From: Terricaulis silvestris
Lineage (GTDB): Bacteria > Pseudomonadota > Alphaproteobacteria > Caulobacterales > Aquidulcibacteraceae
Length of the DNA stretch: 64,000 nt
Direction of reading: 5' to 3'
Assembly: GCF_009792355.1 (NCBI RefSeq)
Contig: NZ_CP047045.1
Span: 1,948,501 to 2,012,500 of the forward strand
Part shown: piece after piece, positions 6,473-18,731 of the stretch
How positions within the stretch are numbered: the first letter of the stretch is position 1
How the letters are laid out: every line of letters starts with the position of its first letter
The notes under the pieces: generated by a model
Database searches by the model: none
Told to the model about the DNA's origin: nothing
The model's input: the letters and a program-made list of their open reading frames with translations, nothing else
Position numbers and translations under genes: made by a program

Positions 6473-7518
6473 ACCGCGAACTGCTGGCGGCGGCCGGCGC
6501 TGTAGAGCGACGTGACCGATCGCTTCGTGAGGAGCGCGGTGATGTCGTTGCGGATGCGTATTTCGCTGCCCGCGGCGCGCAGCTTCAGCACGCGCGTGCG
6601 GTCCATGACGTCTTCAAGAGCGGCGTCGAGCGCCAACGGATACTCCCCCGTGCTTTGTGAGACGGATGTCATGATTCTGTTGCGGTGGCGCTTAATCACG
6701 CTGGATGCGCTTGGGGCATTCTGCTGATCGTTGGCGAAGATGCGCTTCAGGTCACGGTCGAACACGGTTGGCGCATCGACGGCGAAACGTTTGCGCTTCG
6801 CGGCGTAGTGTTCGCCGAGCGTCATGCGCAGCTCGCGCATCGGGTCCATTTGGGTGCGGCGTTTCGGCAGCGGTTTGACGCCGGCGAGTTCGCTCATCAA
6901 TTCATCGACGTATTCGAGCTTCTTCAGCGCCGGCCAGTCGGCGTACTTCTTCCGCCAGCTTGAGCGCGGCGTGAGCCAAACCGCGAAAGTCTCTGCGAAA
7001 TCTTCGTCGGGGTGGCATTGCGCATACCAACGGCGGAGGTGTTGGACGTAGCGTTTGCTGGTCGGATCGGGACGGTAATGGTCGGGATAACGCTTGCCGG
7101 CGTTGCCGAACAGTTGCTGCCAGCGGCGGCGGCGATGCAGGCCGTACGCGCGCTGCACGACGTGACCGGCTTCGTGCCGAAGTATGCGCATGCATTCGCG
7201 CGCCGTGCCGCCCTCCACTTCCATCACCATCTTGCGCTCGAGACGCATCAGGCGTGGGTGCGCGAGATAAAACGGAACGGCGATGCCCGGCGTGTCGTGC
7301 GGGCTAAACCATTCGTGCGAGAGCCAAGCGTGCGCCCGTACCGCTACGTCACGGCTCGCGAGCTCGTCGTGCATCTGCTCGAGCTGGCCCTCGAGCCAGC
7401 TGCCTTTGATGGCGACACGCAAGTCCTTCATTCGGACATTGAGCAGATCGTCATCGGAGTAGCTTGCCCAGGCCGGTTCTCGCTTCTGCGAGGATTTGGG
7501 TCGGCGCTTTAGACTCAT
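6469..7518 (-). CDS. Putative zinc-binding metallopeptidase (HEAGH gluzincin type)
   Basis: A 349-residue protein with the zinc-binding motif HEAGH at 115-119 and a likely third ligand Glu176 in DEDFAETFAVWL, about 57 residues later, a gluzincin spacing. The pattern corresponds to the putative zinc-binding metallopeptidase family (Pfam Peptidase_Mx-like) found beside ATP-grasp genes. No signal peptide: the N-terminus is Lys/Arg-rich, so it should act in the cytoplasm. The C-terminal 90 residues are basic and unassigned. First gene of a two-gene unit, with a divergent SulP gene upstream. The coupling to a peptide-bond-type ligase suggests one enzyme builds and the other opens or edits the same bond (inference). 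Confidence 0.8.
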   Translation of the reverse strand: MSLKRRPKSSQKREPAWASYSDDDLLNVRMKDLRVAIKGSWLEGQLEQMHDELASRDVAVRAHAWLSHEWFSPHDTPGIAVPFYLAHPRLMRLERKMVMEVEGGTARECMRILRHEAGHVVQRAYGLHRRRRWQQLFGNAGKRYPDHYRPDPTSKRYVQHLRRWYAQCHPDEDFAETFAVWLTPRSSWRKKYADWPALKKLEYVDELMSELAGVKPLPKRRTQMDPMRELRMTLGEHYAAKRKRFAVDAPTVFDRDLKRIFANDQQNAPSASSVIKRHRNRIMTSVSQSTGEYPLALDAALEDVMDRTRVLKLRAAGSEIRIRNDITALLTKRSVTSLYSAGRRQQFAV

Positions 7519-7632
7519 GGCTTGATGCTAGCCACGACGCTTAGCGGCGCGCAATTGTTCCGCTGGGTGACGGCGCAGGTCGCCGCGCCCCTTGCAGACT
7601 CAGGCGCCGCCGCCTCAATCTTCCTGATCCTC

Positions 7633-10646
<3,014 letters not shown>

Positions 10647-10726
10647 TTAGGGCTAGATTTGATAGGCGTTTGGAGCGCGGCAGCGGCCAAAACGCAAGGC
10701 AAACCGGCGCAGGGCGCGTATGCGCT

Positions 10727-11269
10727 TTAGGCGCAGCCTTCCATGTAGCGGATCGAAGGGCCGCCGGCGTGGACGGCGGTGACGACGCCGGTTTCGCTCA
10801 CTTCGAACAGCAAGCCGCTTTGATCCGGGACGGTCCATATCAGGAGATTGTGCGCGGGCGGCGGGTTGTAATGCGCGCCTTCCTCGATGACGTTTTGGTA
10901 CGCGGCTCGGACTTCAGCGTCGGTTGAGCCGACGCCAACGTTTTGCGCCGTGCGGGTACGTGGCGCTTCGCTGCTCGCGGTGACACGCGTCAGGCGATCG
11001 CCTTCGAACATCAGCCAGAGCTGATCGCCGTCCGTCGCTGTGTATTGCTGTTCGACGCAAGCGCCGGAAATTTCCGGCTCAAGTGCTTCGTTGTTCATTG
11101 GCCGGCCAGAGACTTGGCGCGCTTCGGCGAGCGTCATGCCGATGCGCATGTCGCCGTAGCCTTCCACGGTGAGCGCGGGAACGGTCGAATCCCGCGCGCC
11201 TTGCGACTGCGGGTCCTGCTGGCACGCGGCCAGCGCCAAGATGGAAAGAGCGAGCGCGAAAGCGCGCAT
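10727..11269 (-). CDS. Predicted lipoprotein of unknown function
   Basis: A 180-residue protein with signal peptide MRAFALALSILALAAC and a lipobox Cys at 16, followed by a Gln/Ser-rich spacer. The mature part has GYGDMRIGMTLAEARQVSG, recalling the substrate-binding-like helix-turn of SmpA/BLIP-type folds, then a second half with a similar GVGSTDAEVRAAY pattern, consistent with a duplicated small domain. Cysteines are conserved at GACVEQQY and at the end (EGCA), possibly a disulfide. The start is placed at ATG 11269, six codons inside the open frame, because the signal peptide begins there. Function unknown. Confidence 0.75.
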   Translation of the reverse strand: MRAFALALSILALAACQQDPQSQGARDSTVPALTVEGYGDMRIGMTLAEARQVSGRPMNNEALEPEISGACVEQQYTATDGDQLWLMFEGDRLTRVTASSEAPRTRTAQNVGVGSTDAEVRAAYQNVIEEGAHYNPPPAHNLLIWTVPDQSGLLFEVSETGVVTAVHAGGPSIRYMEGCA

Positions 11270-11302
11270 CGAGCCAACGCCGGTCATCTCGTCAACCCCT
11301 GG

Positions 11303-11322
11303 GTCCCCGCTTTCGCGGGGAC
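11303..11322. repeat. Intergenic hairpin repeat (GTCCCCGC-TTTC-GCGGGGAC)
   Basis: A perfect 8-bp stem with a TTTC loop, flanked by CCTGG and GCGCTC, lies between rpmF and the lipoprotein gene. The arrangement (CCTGGGTCCCCGC, loop, GCGGGGA) is a common dispersed palindrome of alphaproteobacteria as I remember it. It has no T-tract, so as a terminator for rpmF it would be weak. Confidence 0.6.
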
Positions 11323-11332
11323 GCGCTCGGAC

Positions 11333-11515
11333 TTAGTCCTCGCGCGGCTTCAGGATTTGCTTGCCGCGATAGCGGCCGCTCTTCAGGTCGATGTGGTGCG
11401 GACGGCGGAGTTCGCCGGACTCCGCGTCTTCGACGTAGGTGTTCTTCGCCAGCTTGTCGTGCGACCGGCGCATGCCGCGGCGCGAGGGCGTGGTTTTTCG
11501 CTTCGGAACGGCCAT
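11333..11515 (-). CDS. rpmF: 50S ribosomal protein bL32
   Basis: A 60-residue basic protein beginning [20 protein letters not shown], the bL32 signature, followed by [18 protein letters not shown] and RYRGKQIL. The zinc-binding cysteines of the C+ form are absent, as usual in alphaproteobacteria. GGAG lies about 10 nt upstream of ATG 11515. In many relatives rpmF is followed by plsX; here the next gene is a lipoprotein of unknown function. Confidence 0.97.
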   Translation of the reverse strand: MAVPKRKTTPSRRGMRRSHDKLAKNTYVEDAESGELRRPHHIDLKSGRYRGKQILKPRED

Positions 11516-11674
11516 AGCCGGTAAACTCCTGGACCCGGGTCAGACATCGGGAAAGCGGGGCTGATAGGCCAAACGGGGCTTTCCGGCAAGCCTCAGCCCT
11601 GCCCGGAACCCCGGCTCAAACGTCGCGTTGGCCTGGGGATTCCTGGGGCTGCGCGCCAGAGACGGAGATAACCG

Positions 11675-12121
11675 ATGATCGTTCAGCATGTCATGAGCCG
11701 CGACGTCCGCACCGTGACGCCGGAAGCGACGATCCGGGAAGCCGCCCGGATCATGGCCGACGCCGATGTCGGCGCCCTCCCCGTTGCCGCCGGGGACCGC
11801 CTAGCGGGGATGGTGACGGACCGGGATATCGCCATTCGGGCGGTAGCGGTCGGCAAAGGGCCGGAGACCACCGTGGGCGAGGTGATGACCCATGACGTCC
11901 TCTACTGCCACGAGGACGAGGACGTACATCATGTCAGCGACAACATGGGCGAGATGCAAGTGCGCCGGCTGCCCGTCGTGGACGTGGAAAAGCGGCTTGT
12001 TGGGATCGTGTCGCTGGCCGACATCGCGCTGGCGGTGAACGCCGAGGAAGCGGGCGAAGCGCTGGAAGGCATCGCGCGGCCGGGTGGCGAGCGCAGCCAA
12101 TCGATCGACGGACGCGCCTGA
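11675..12121 (+). CDS. Tandem CBS-domain protein
   Basis: A 148-residue protein made of two CBS repeats (about 7-60 and 72-128). Each has the typical start (VMSRDVRTVTPEATI; VMTHDVLYCHEDED) and the GMVTDRDIAI / GIVSLADIAL ends that bind adenosyl ligands. Stand-alone CBS pairs sense ATP/AMP/SAM or regulate partners; no partner is evident here. A strong site GGAGATAACCG precedes ATG 11675. Its TGA directly abuts the convergent stop of the phosphoesterase gene (TGATCA). Confidence 0.92.
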   Translation: MIVQHVMSRDVRTVTPEATIREAARIMADADVGALPVAAGDRLAGMVTDRDIAIRAVAVGKGPETTVGEVMTHDVLYCHEDEDVHHVSDNMGEMQVRRLPVVDVEKRLVGIVSLADIALAVNAEEAGEALEGIARPGGERSQSIDGRA

Positions 12122-12949
12122 TCAAGCCTGCGCGTGAACCACAGCCGGCGCGCCGGGTTCGAGCGGGGCATTGAGGCGGAATTGGCGGATGCTGGCGGTC
12201 TCGCACACGCCTTGGACGATGTAGATCACCTCAGCCTCGATGGTGTCCTCGAGCGGCCGGCGGATCACGGTGAACGCGCACGGCTCGTGGCGCACGCGCT
12301 GGGAGAGCGTGCCGCTGACGACGCTCAGCGCGCGGGTGCCGACCAGGCGCGCGGAGGCGAAGTGGAGATGGCCGCTGAGGAAGAGTTCGGCGCCGGCGTC
12401 GATGAGTTTTTCCAAACCGCGCTCGCCACCGCGCGTGATGCCTTTGATCGGAGCGTCGTTGGGCCATGCCAGAGGATGGTGTGTGATGAGGATGCGCAGC
12501 GCGCCGGGCTGAGCTTTCTGCAATTCGGCGGCAGCAATAGCGGTCTGGCCGCGCGAGATCTCGCCTTGCGCCCAGTTGAAACGGAATTGCCAGGCGCGCG
12601 CGGTGTTGACCGGCACGATGGAGAAAAGCTGCGTGTGCCAAGCTTGGGTTTGGATGCCGTGCGACGCATTTCTAAAGCGTGTCCAGGGGTACGCGAGCCG
12701 GCCCCACATTTCGTAGTACGGCACGTCGTGATTGCCGGGCGTCATCATCACCGGCGCCGCGAGATCGCGCATCCAGGCGCAGGCGTTGTCGAGTTCGACG
12801 GCCAGGCCATCCTTGGAGACGTCCCCAGTGATGATGACGGCGTCGGGCTTGAGATCCGCGATGTATTTCGCGGCCGCCGCGAGCGCGTGTTTATCCTCGC
12901 AGCCGAAGTGGAGATCGGTGAGATGAACTAGCTGCACGCTTGCGCTCAC
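12122..12949 (-). CDS. Metallophosphoesterase
   Basis: A 275-residue calcineurin-like phosphoesterase with all motif blocks in order: HLTDLHFGC, ITGDVSKDG, TPGNHD, ITHHPL and SGHLHF, which supply the two-metal site. Similar enzymes hydrolyse cyclic nucleotides or UDP-diacylglucosamine; the gene for LpxI is elsewhere in the window, so a role as LpxH is less likely. The start is GTG 12949, overlapping the stop of the upstream lipid-kinase-like gene (GTGA). The open frame extends 81 codons further but into that neighbour. The two genes form a coupled pair. Confidence 0.9.
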   Translation of the reverse strand: MSASVQLVHLTDLHFGCEDKHALAAAAKYIADLKPDAVIITGDVSKDGLAVELDNACAWMRDLAAPVMMTPGNHDVPYYEMWGRLAYPWTRFRNASHGIQTQAWHTQLFSIVPVNTARAWQFRFNWAQGEISRGQTAIAAAELQKAQPGALRILITHHPLAWPNDAPIKGITRGGERGLEKLIDAGAELFLSGHLHFASARLVGTRALSVVSGTLSQRVRHEPCAFTVIRRPLEDTIEAEVIYIVQGVCETASIRQFRLNAPLEPGAPAVVHAQA

Positions 12950-13863
12950 GCTGCTTCGGGTTCCAGGGCCAGAACACGCGGCCCGTTGGGATCGTACTTG
13001 ATGTGAACGCGCGAATAGAAGCGGCGGGGTTCGCCGTCGAGCGTGGCGTGGATGTAACCGAGCTTGGCGTCGATGTCGCCGGACTTGCAGCGGCTGATCT
13101 CTATGGCGGAATCGTTGCGCCAGCTCGTGGTGAGCGCGCGGATGCTGACGCGGGCGAAGTCGAGCAGATGACGCGCGTCGAGACGGACCCATTCCAGATC
13201 ATCGGCTTCAATTCCGCCAGAGAAGCTTGGGAGCAGAACGCCAATGGCTTCCATCTTCTGCATCGCACCACGTCCAGTGCGCGCGCGCAGATCGCGCGTG
13301 AAGGAACGTTTGAACGCAATGCGGAGCCGGCGCCAAGCCGTCAGCGGTTTCCCTTCGCGTACGGCTTCGCGGACGTGAACAAGTTGCGTTGTGCCGCCAA
13401 AGAGCGCGGCAACGTAGAATGGCTCGTCATTGGCGCGGCCGACAGGCAGCTTCTTTATGACACCGTGCTCAAGTGCTGCGGCGAGCGCCTCGGGCCAAGG
13501 CAGTTCGCCGTAGAGCGCACGCGGCAGGATATTGAGCGTGCCGCCCGGCAACAGGATCAGTGGCGGACCGTTGCGCGGCGCGAGTTCGGCCGCGGCGCGC
13601 GCGGTGCCGTCGCCGCCAAGTACAATGATGACATCGAACTCCTTGGCGCGGGCGAAGAGCTTGCGCGAGATTTTTTCGGCGTCGATCATTGCAACCTGAC
13701 CGATGTCGGCGGTGGCGAGGGCGGCGACGAGTTTCTCACGATCAGCGGCGGTGACGCTGCCAGCCTTTTCATTAAAAAAGACGAGCGCCTTCGCGCCCGA
13801 GCCGATCGCGCGAGCGCGTTCCGGCGCGGCAGCTTGCGCCATTGTTTCGCTGACCTGTTCCAT
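12946..13863 (-). CDS. Diacylglycerol/sphingosine kinase-family lipid kinase
   Basis: A 305-residue protein with the DAGK catalytic domain: FFNEKAGS near the N-terminus, VLGGDGTARAAA (the GGDGT nucleotide-binding motif) and LLPGGTLNILPRALYG. The second half is the beta-sandwich typical of YegS/LCB5-like kinases. It probably phosphorylates a membrane lipid; the specificity is not readable. ATG 13863 is preferred to the TTG at 13875. Coupled by a 4-nt overlap to the phosphoesterase downstream, which suggests a kinase/phosphatase-type unit (inference). Confidence 0.88.
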   Translation of the reverse strand: MEQVSETMAQAAAPERARAIGSGAKALVFFNEKAGSVTAADREKLVAALATADIGQVAMIDAEKISRKLFARAKEFDVIIVLGGDGTARAAAELAPRNGPPLILLPGGTLNILPRALYGELPWPEALAAALEHGVIKKLPVGRANDEPFYVAALFGGTTQLVHVREAVREGKPLTAWRRLRIAFKRSFTRDLRARTGRGAMQKMEAIGVLLPSFSGGIEADDLEWVRLDARHLLDFARVSIRALTTSWRNDSAIEISRCKSGDIDAKLGYIHATLDGEPRRFYSRVHIKYDPNGPRVLALEPEAA

Positions 13864-13905
13864 GTGGGAACCCAACGCGGCGCCGTCGCGTGGGTTCCCA
13901 ATGGC

Positions 13906-14520
13906 TCAGTTTACCGAGGCGCCCATCGAGGCCGACACATCGCGGGCGGCGCCGGCGCCGGAATTGTTGACCGATGCGCCCATGGAAGCCGAGGCGTCGA
14001 ACGACTGAGTGGCGTTGAGTTCGATATCGGCCCCCATTGAAGCAGAGACATCGGCTTCGTTGCAGATGAGGTGTTCGGCATCGACCGAGGCGCCCATGGC
14101 GGCCGTGATATCGACGCGGCTGCAGGTTCCAGACACATCCAGCTCGGCGCCCATGGCTGCGGCGAGATCAAGGTTGCCGGCGCGGATGTTGGTGGCGGTG
14201 AGTGTGGCGCCTTTGGCGGCGGCAAGGTTTTCGATGGCCGGCATGGTGACGCGGACGGTGGCGTCGAGATCGGGCGTCCCGCCCCACCAGGACCGGCTAC
14301 GGGACGATATTTGCAAAACGTTGCCATCGCTGACTTCGGTGCGGACGCGGGCGGCGTCGCGGCCTGTGACCTCGACGCGGAAACCTTCACCCTGGGTCAC
14401 ATAGACGTCGATTTTGTCAGCAGCGCCGACGCCATCGAAGCCGGTCAGGTTGCGGGTTTCGGCCTGGGCGGCTGTGGCCAAGGCCAGGGCGATCAGCGCC
14501 GGCGCGATCAGGTACTTCAT
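13906..14520 (-). CDS. Secreted DUF2807 (GIN-domain) protein with MGAS repeats
   Basis: A 204-residue exported protein with signal peptide to about residue 20 (ending AAQA). The DUF2807 head domain contains LTGFDGVGAADKIDVYVTQG and RVEVTGRDAARVRTEV, the family hallmark. From residue 101 the sequence is a solenoid-like repeat with A-A/S-M-G-A at about 121, 140, 160, 178 and 197, plus a related AAKGATL at 101, spaced 18-20 residues apart as in a right-handed beta-helix. The protein ends inside the last repeat (ASMGASVN). ATG 14520 is chosen because the signal peptide starts there. Role unknown; family members are often linked to envelope-stress adhesin-like proteins. Confidence 0.85.
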   Translation of the reverse strand: MKYLIAPALIALALATAAQAETRNLTGFDGVGAADKIDVYVTQGEGFRVEVTGRDAARVRTEVSDGNVLQISSRSRSWWGGTPDLDATVRVTMPAIENLAAAKGATLTATNIRAGNLDLAAAMGAELDVSGTCSRVDITAAMGASVDAEHLICNEADVSASMGADIELNATQSFDASASMGASVNNSGAGAARDVSASMGASVN

Positions 14521-14630
14521 GGACTCCTCCGAGCTGCCGCGGGCATGGGCGCTTTCGTGGGGAGGATGCATTGACCTCGGGGTTTGGATGCGGGCTTGGC
14601 ATCCGAACCAGGGTGGGAGACGTAAGAGCC

Positions 14631-15488
14631 ATGATGCGCCGCCGGACCCTGCTCGCCGCCCTGCCCTTTTTGGCTGGGTGTACCCCCTCGCTGGGGACGT
14701 TCGATTCCCTCACCCCGCGCGATGCGGGCGTGCGGCGGGTCGCGCGCGACATGGCATATGGCGAGGGGGCGCGACGAAAGCTCGACGTATATGCGCCGAC
14801 GGATGCCGCTGCGGCGCTCCCGGTGATCGTGTTCATCTATGGCGGTTCATGGGCGACGGGCGACAAGGACGACTACGAGTTTCTCGGCGCGGCATTGGCG
14901 TCACGCGGGTTCATGATTGTCGTGCCGGACTATCGGCTGGTGCCAGAAGTGCGGTTTCCCAGCTTTGTGGAGGATTGCGCTGCGGCGGTTCGCTGGGTCA
15001 GCGATCATGTCGCTGAGTATGGCGGCGACGGCCGGCGGATCGTGCTCGTGGGCCATTCCGCTGGCGGGTACAATGCGGTGATGCTGGCGTTGGCTGGCGA
15101 CTATCTGCGCTCTGCCGGCGTGGCGGATGGTTCTATTCGTGGCGCCGTGGGATTGGCGGGGCCGTACGATTTCCTGCCGTTCGATGTCAACGCGACGCGT
15201 AACGCGTTCGGGCAAGCGCCCGATCCACAACTAACGCAGCCTGTCCATTTCGCACGCGCGGATGCACCGCCTTTGCTGTTGTTGTGGGGCGTCGACGACG
15301 ACACGGTCGGTCCGCGCAATCTCGAGAGTTTGGCCCGGGTGCAGCGCGCCGCGGGTGGGCGCGTGGAGACCAAGATCTACCAGAACGTCGATCACATCGA
15401 CATTCTGATCGCTTTGTCTCGGCCGTTCCGAGGGCGCGCCCCTGTGCTGGATGATGTGACGGCGTTCGCGCGCGCGGTGACGGACTAG
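14631..15488 (+). CDS. Alpha/beta-hydrolase (carboxylesterase-like) lipoprotein
   Basis: A 285-residue protein. A signal peptide with RRR and the lipobox LAGC (about residues 14-17) indicates membrane anchoring. The hydrolase part carries the oxyanion segment FIYGGSW, the nucleophile elbow GHSAGG (Ser), an acid in WGVDDDTVGP and His in NVDHID, giving a complete BD-FAE/carboxylesterase-type triad. Substrate unknown. ATG 14631 (or 14634) is used; the longer frame to 14571 overlaps the promoter region of the divergent DUF2807 gene. The stop TAG overlaps the convergent TerB-like gene's stop in CTAG 15485-15488. Confidence 0.88.
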   Translation: MMRRRTLLAALPFLAGCTPSLGTFDSLTPRDAGVRRVARDMAYGEGARRKLDVYAPTDAAAALPVIVFIYGGSWATGDKDDYEFLGAALASRGFMIVVPDYRLVPEVRFPSFVEDCAAAVRWVSDHVAEYGGDGRRIVLVGHSAGGYNAVMLALAGDYLRSAGVADGSIRGAVGLAGPYDFLPFDVNATRNAFGQAPDPQLTQPVHFARADAPPLLLLWGVDDDTVGPRNLESLARVQRAAGGRVETKIYQNVDHIDILIALSRPFRGRAPVLDDVTAFARAVTD

Positions 15489-16069
15489 GTTATATTGCCG
15501 CGCGAGAAATCGCCGGCGATGCGGCGCAGCGTTTGCGGCGCGCTCTGGCGATCGAAGCCGACGGCGGCGGTGTAATCCACCAAAGCGGCGTGCTCGATTT
15601 CATCGAAGGCGCCGTCAGCGACAAAGACCGCGAGCAGAGCCCTCAATAGCGCCGACTTCTGTTCATGCGTGAACGCACCTGCCCGCGAAGCAAGATAGGC
15701 GACCAACTCCGCCTTGCTGAGGCGCGCATGCGCCAGCGCCGTTTCAACGCGCGCTTCATCGAAGGTGGGTCCAGCGATGTCGCGCATGGCGCTTGCGATG
15801 GCTGTGCGTTCGGCCGGATTAAGCCGGCCGTCGATACGAGCCGCATTGGCCAACGCTTCGAGAACATATTCCTCGAAACTTCCACCGACCGCTGCTTGGG
15901 CTTTTCGCGCGCGTAAAGCACGCGCCACGACGCGGAAAGAAATCCACGCGACGACCACGAATATGAAAAGCGCGAGAATGGCGCTTCCGCTCGGCGCAGA
16001 AGCCGTGGGCGTCGCGGCGGCGGCGGGCGCGGCGGACAGGAGCGTTGCGATGAGTGGCAATCGGTTCAT
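15485..16069 (-). CDS. TerB-like domain protein with signal peptide and membrane helix
   Basis: A 194-residue protein with an N-terminal signal sequence (to about residue 18), a short Ala/Ser/Thr stretch, one membrane helix (about 30-47) and a TerB-like alpha-helical domain. The domain carries two D-G-x-[LF]-[ND]-x-x-E elements (ARIDGRLNPAERT and ADGAFDEIEHA), the metal-binding/packing signature of TerB folds. TerB domains occur in tellurite-resistance and co-chaperone contexts; no ter operon is nearby, so the function is open. ATG 16069 chosen because the signal peptide begins there. Confidence 0.78.
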   Translation of the reverse strand: MNRLPLIATLLSAAPAAAATPTASAPSGSAILALFIFVVVAWISFRVVARALRARKAQAAVGGSFEEYVLEALANAARIDGRLNPAERTAIASAMRDIAGPTFDEARVETALAHARLSKAELVAYLASRAGAFTHEQKSALLRALLAVFVADGAFDEIEHAALVDYTAAVGFDRQSAPQTLRRIAGDFSRGNIT

Positions 16070-16150
16070 CCGTCCATTGTCCTTTGTCGCGCACGAAAAT
16101 GTGAGGATGAAAATCGACCAACGGCATTGTCGCAAAGGATTTTCACGCGA

Positions 16151-17827
<1,677 letters not shown>

Positions 17828-17843
17828 TTAGACGGACTAAATC

Positions 17844-18620
17844 TTACTGGTCGGGGCCGGCGCGTTCGCGCCGTACGGCTTCCACTCCGCCGCCAATCTC
17901 TATCGATTCGGTCTGATGCGTTGGATCATCCGTCAGAGCGATGCCGGTTACCGAGCCAGAGGTGTTCGGCAGGACCAGCGGCGCAGGCGTCGACGTGGCC
18001 GTTGCGCCAGCGGAACGTTGCGTTGCCGCAGGTTGCGGACGCACTGTCGCCGTGCCGGCTGTCGACGCTGGAACCGTTGTGGCGCCGGAACGGGTGGTGG
18101 CCGGCGGCGGCGCGGTGGTGCGGGTTGTGGTACGCGCGGTCGTCGGCTGCGCGGCGGAGGCCGTGGTCAGCGGGCCAGCGCGGGTGGTGCCTGACGTTGA
18201 CGGCGCAGCCGCTGCTGGCGCGGGGCCAGGCATAATCGACGCGAGGCGCGTGTCAGTCGCTTGCGGCGCCCTGCTTTCGGTCGGATCAGGGCGGGTTTCG
18301 GCAGGCGTCGGCGCGGGCGCGACTGGCGCCGCCGGTGCGATCATGGAGCTGCGCGGGACGATGTTGTCGAGCACCGAGCCGCCAGCGGAGGCGGATGAGG
18401 CACCGGACAGAACTGTAAGGCCGAGCGAGGTCACTAGGAAGAAGCCGCCGGCGACGGACGTCATCTTGGCAAGCGCGTCGGCTGCGCCACGGCCGCTCAT
18501 CAGCGACCCGCCGCCGCCACCGCCCATGCCCAGCGCGCCACCCTCGGAGCGTTGGAGCAGAACGAGGCCGATCAAACAGACGCAGACCAGCAGGTGAATG
18601 ATGAGGACGACGAGTTCCAT
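17844..18620 (-). CDS. secG: Preprotein translocase subunit SecG with long low-complexity tail
   Basis: A 258-residue protein. Residues 1-75 are a normal SecG: first helix (VVLIIHLLVCVCLIGLVLLQ), the SEGGALGMGGGG loop and a second helix (GGFFLVTSLGLTVLSG). From about residue 80 to the end is a disordered Ala/Pro/Thr/Ser-rich tail, more than twice the length of the core, ending in an acidic EIGGGVEAVRRE segment. Alphaproteobacterial SecG often has a shorter tail, so the length is notable. ATG 18620 gives the natural MELVV start; eight extra codons upstream are unlikely. Confidence 0.93.
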   Translation of the reverse strand: MELVVLIIHLLVCVCLIGLVLLQRSEGGALGMGGGGGGSLMSGRGAADALAKMTSVAGGFFLVTSLGLTVLSGASSASAGGSVLDNIVPRSSMIAPAAPVAPAPTPAETRPDPTESRAPQATDTRLASIMPGPAPAAAAPSTSGTTRAGPLTTASAAQPTTARTTTRTTAPPPATTRSGATTVPASTAGTATVRPQPAATQRSAGATATSTPAPLVLPNTSGSVTGIALTDDPTHQTESIEIGGGVEAVRRERAGPDQ

Positions 18621-18731
18621 AGGCTGCCCGCACTCCCAGCGCACATCGGCGCCCGCCCGGACATGGGCGCGCGCGAAAGGGCGCTCAATAGCTGAGGGCC
18701 ATCCTAAACACCAGCCCGGCGCAGCGCACCC

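Noticed and set aside
11288-11332. Intrinsic terminator for rpmF
   Set aside because: The hairpin is strong but no T-run follows it on the minus strand; better explained as a dispersed palindromic repeat.
12940-14040. 366-codon plus frame antisense to the lipid-kinase and DUF2807 genes
   Set aside because: Runs across two genes with clear motifs on the minus strand; no domain in the plus frame.
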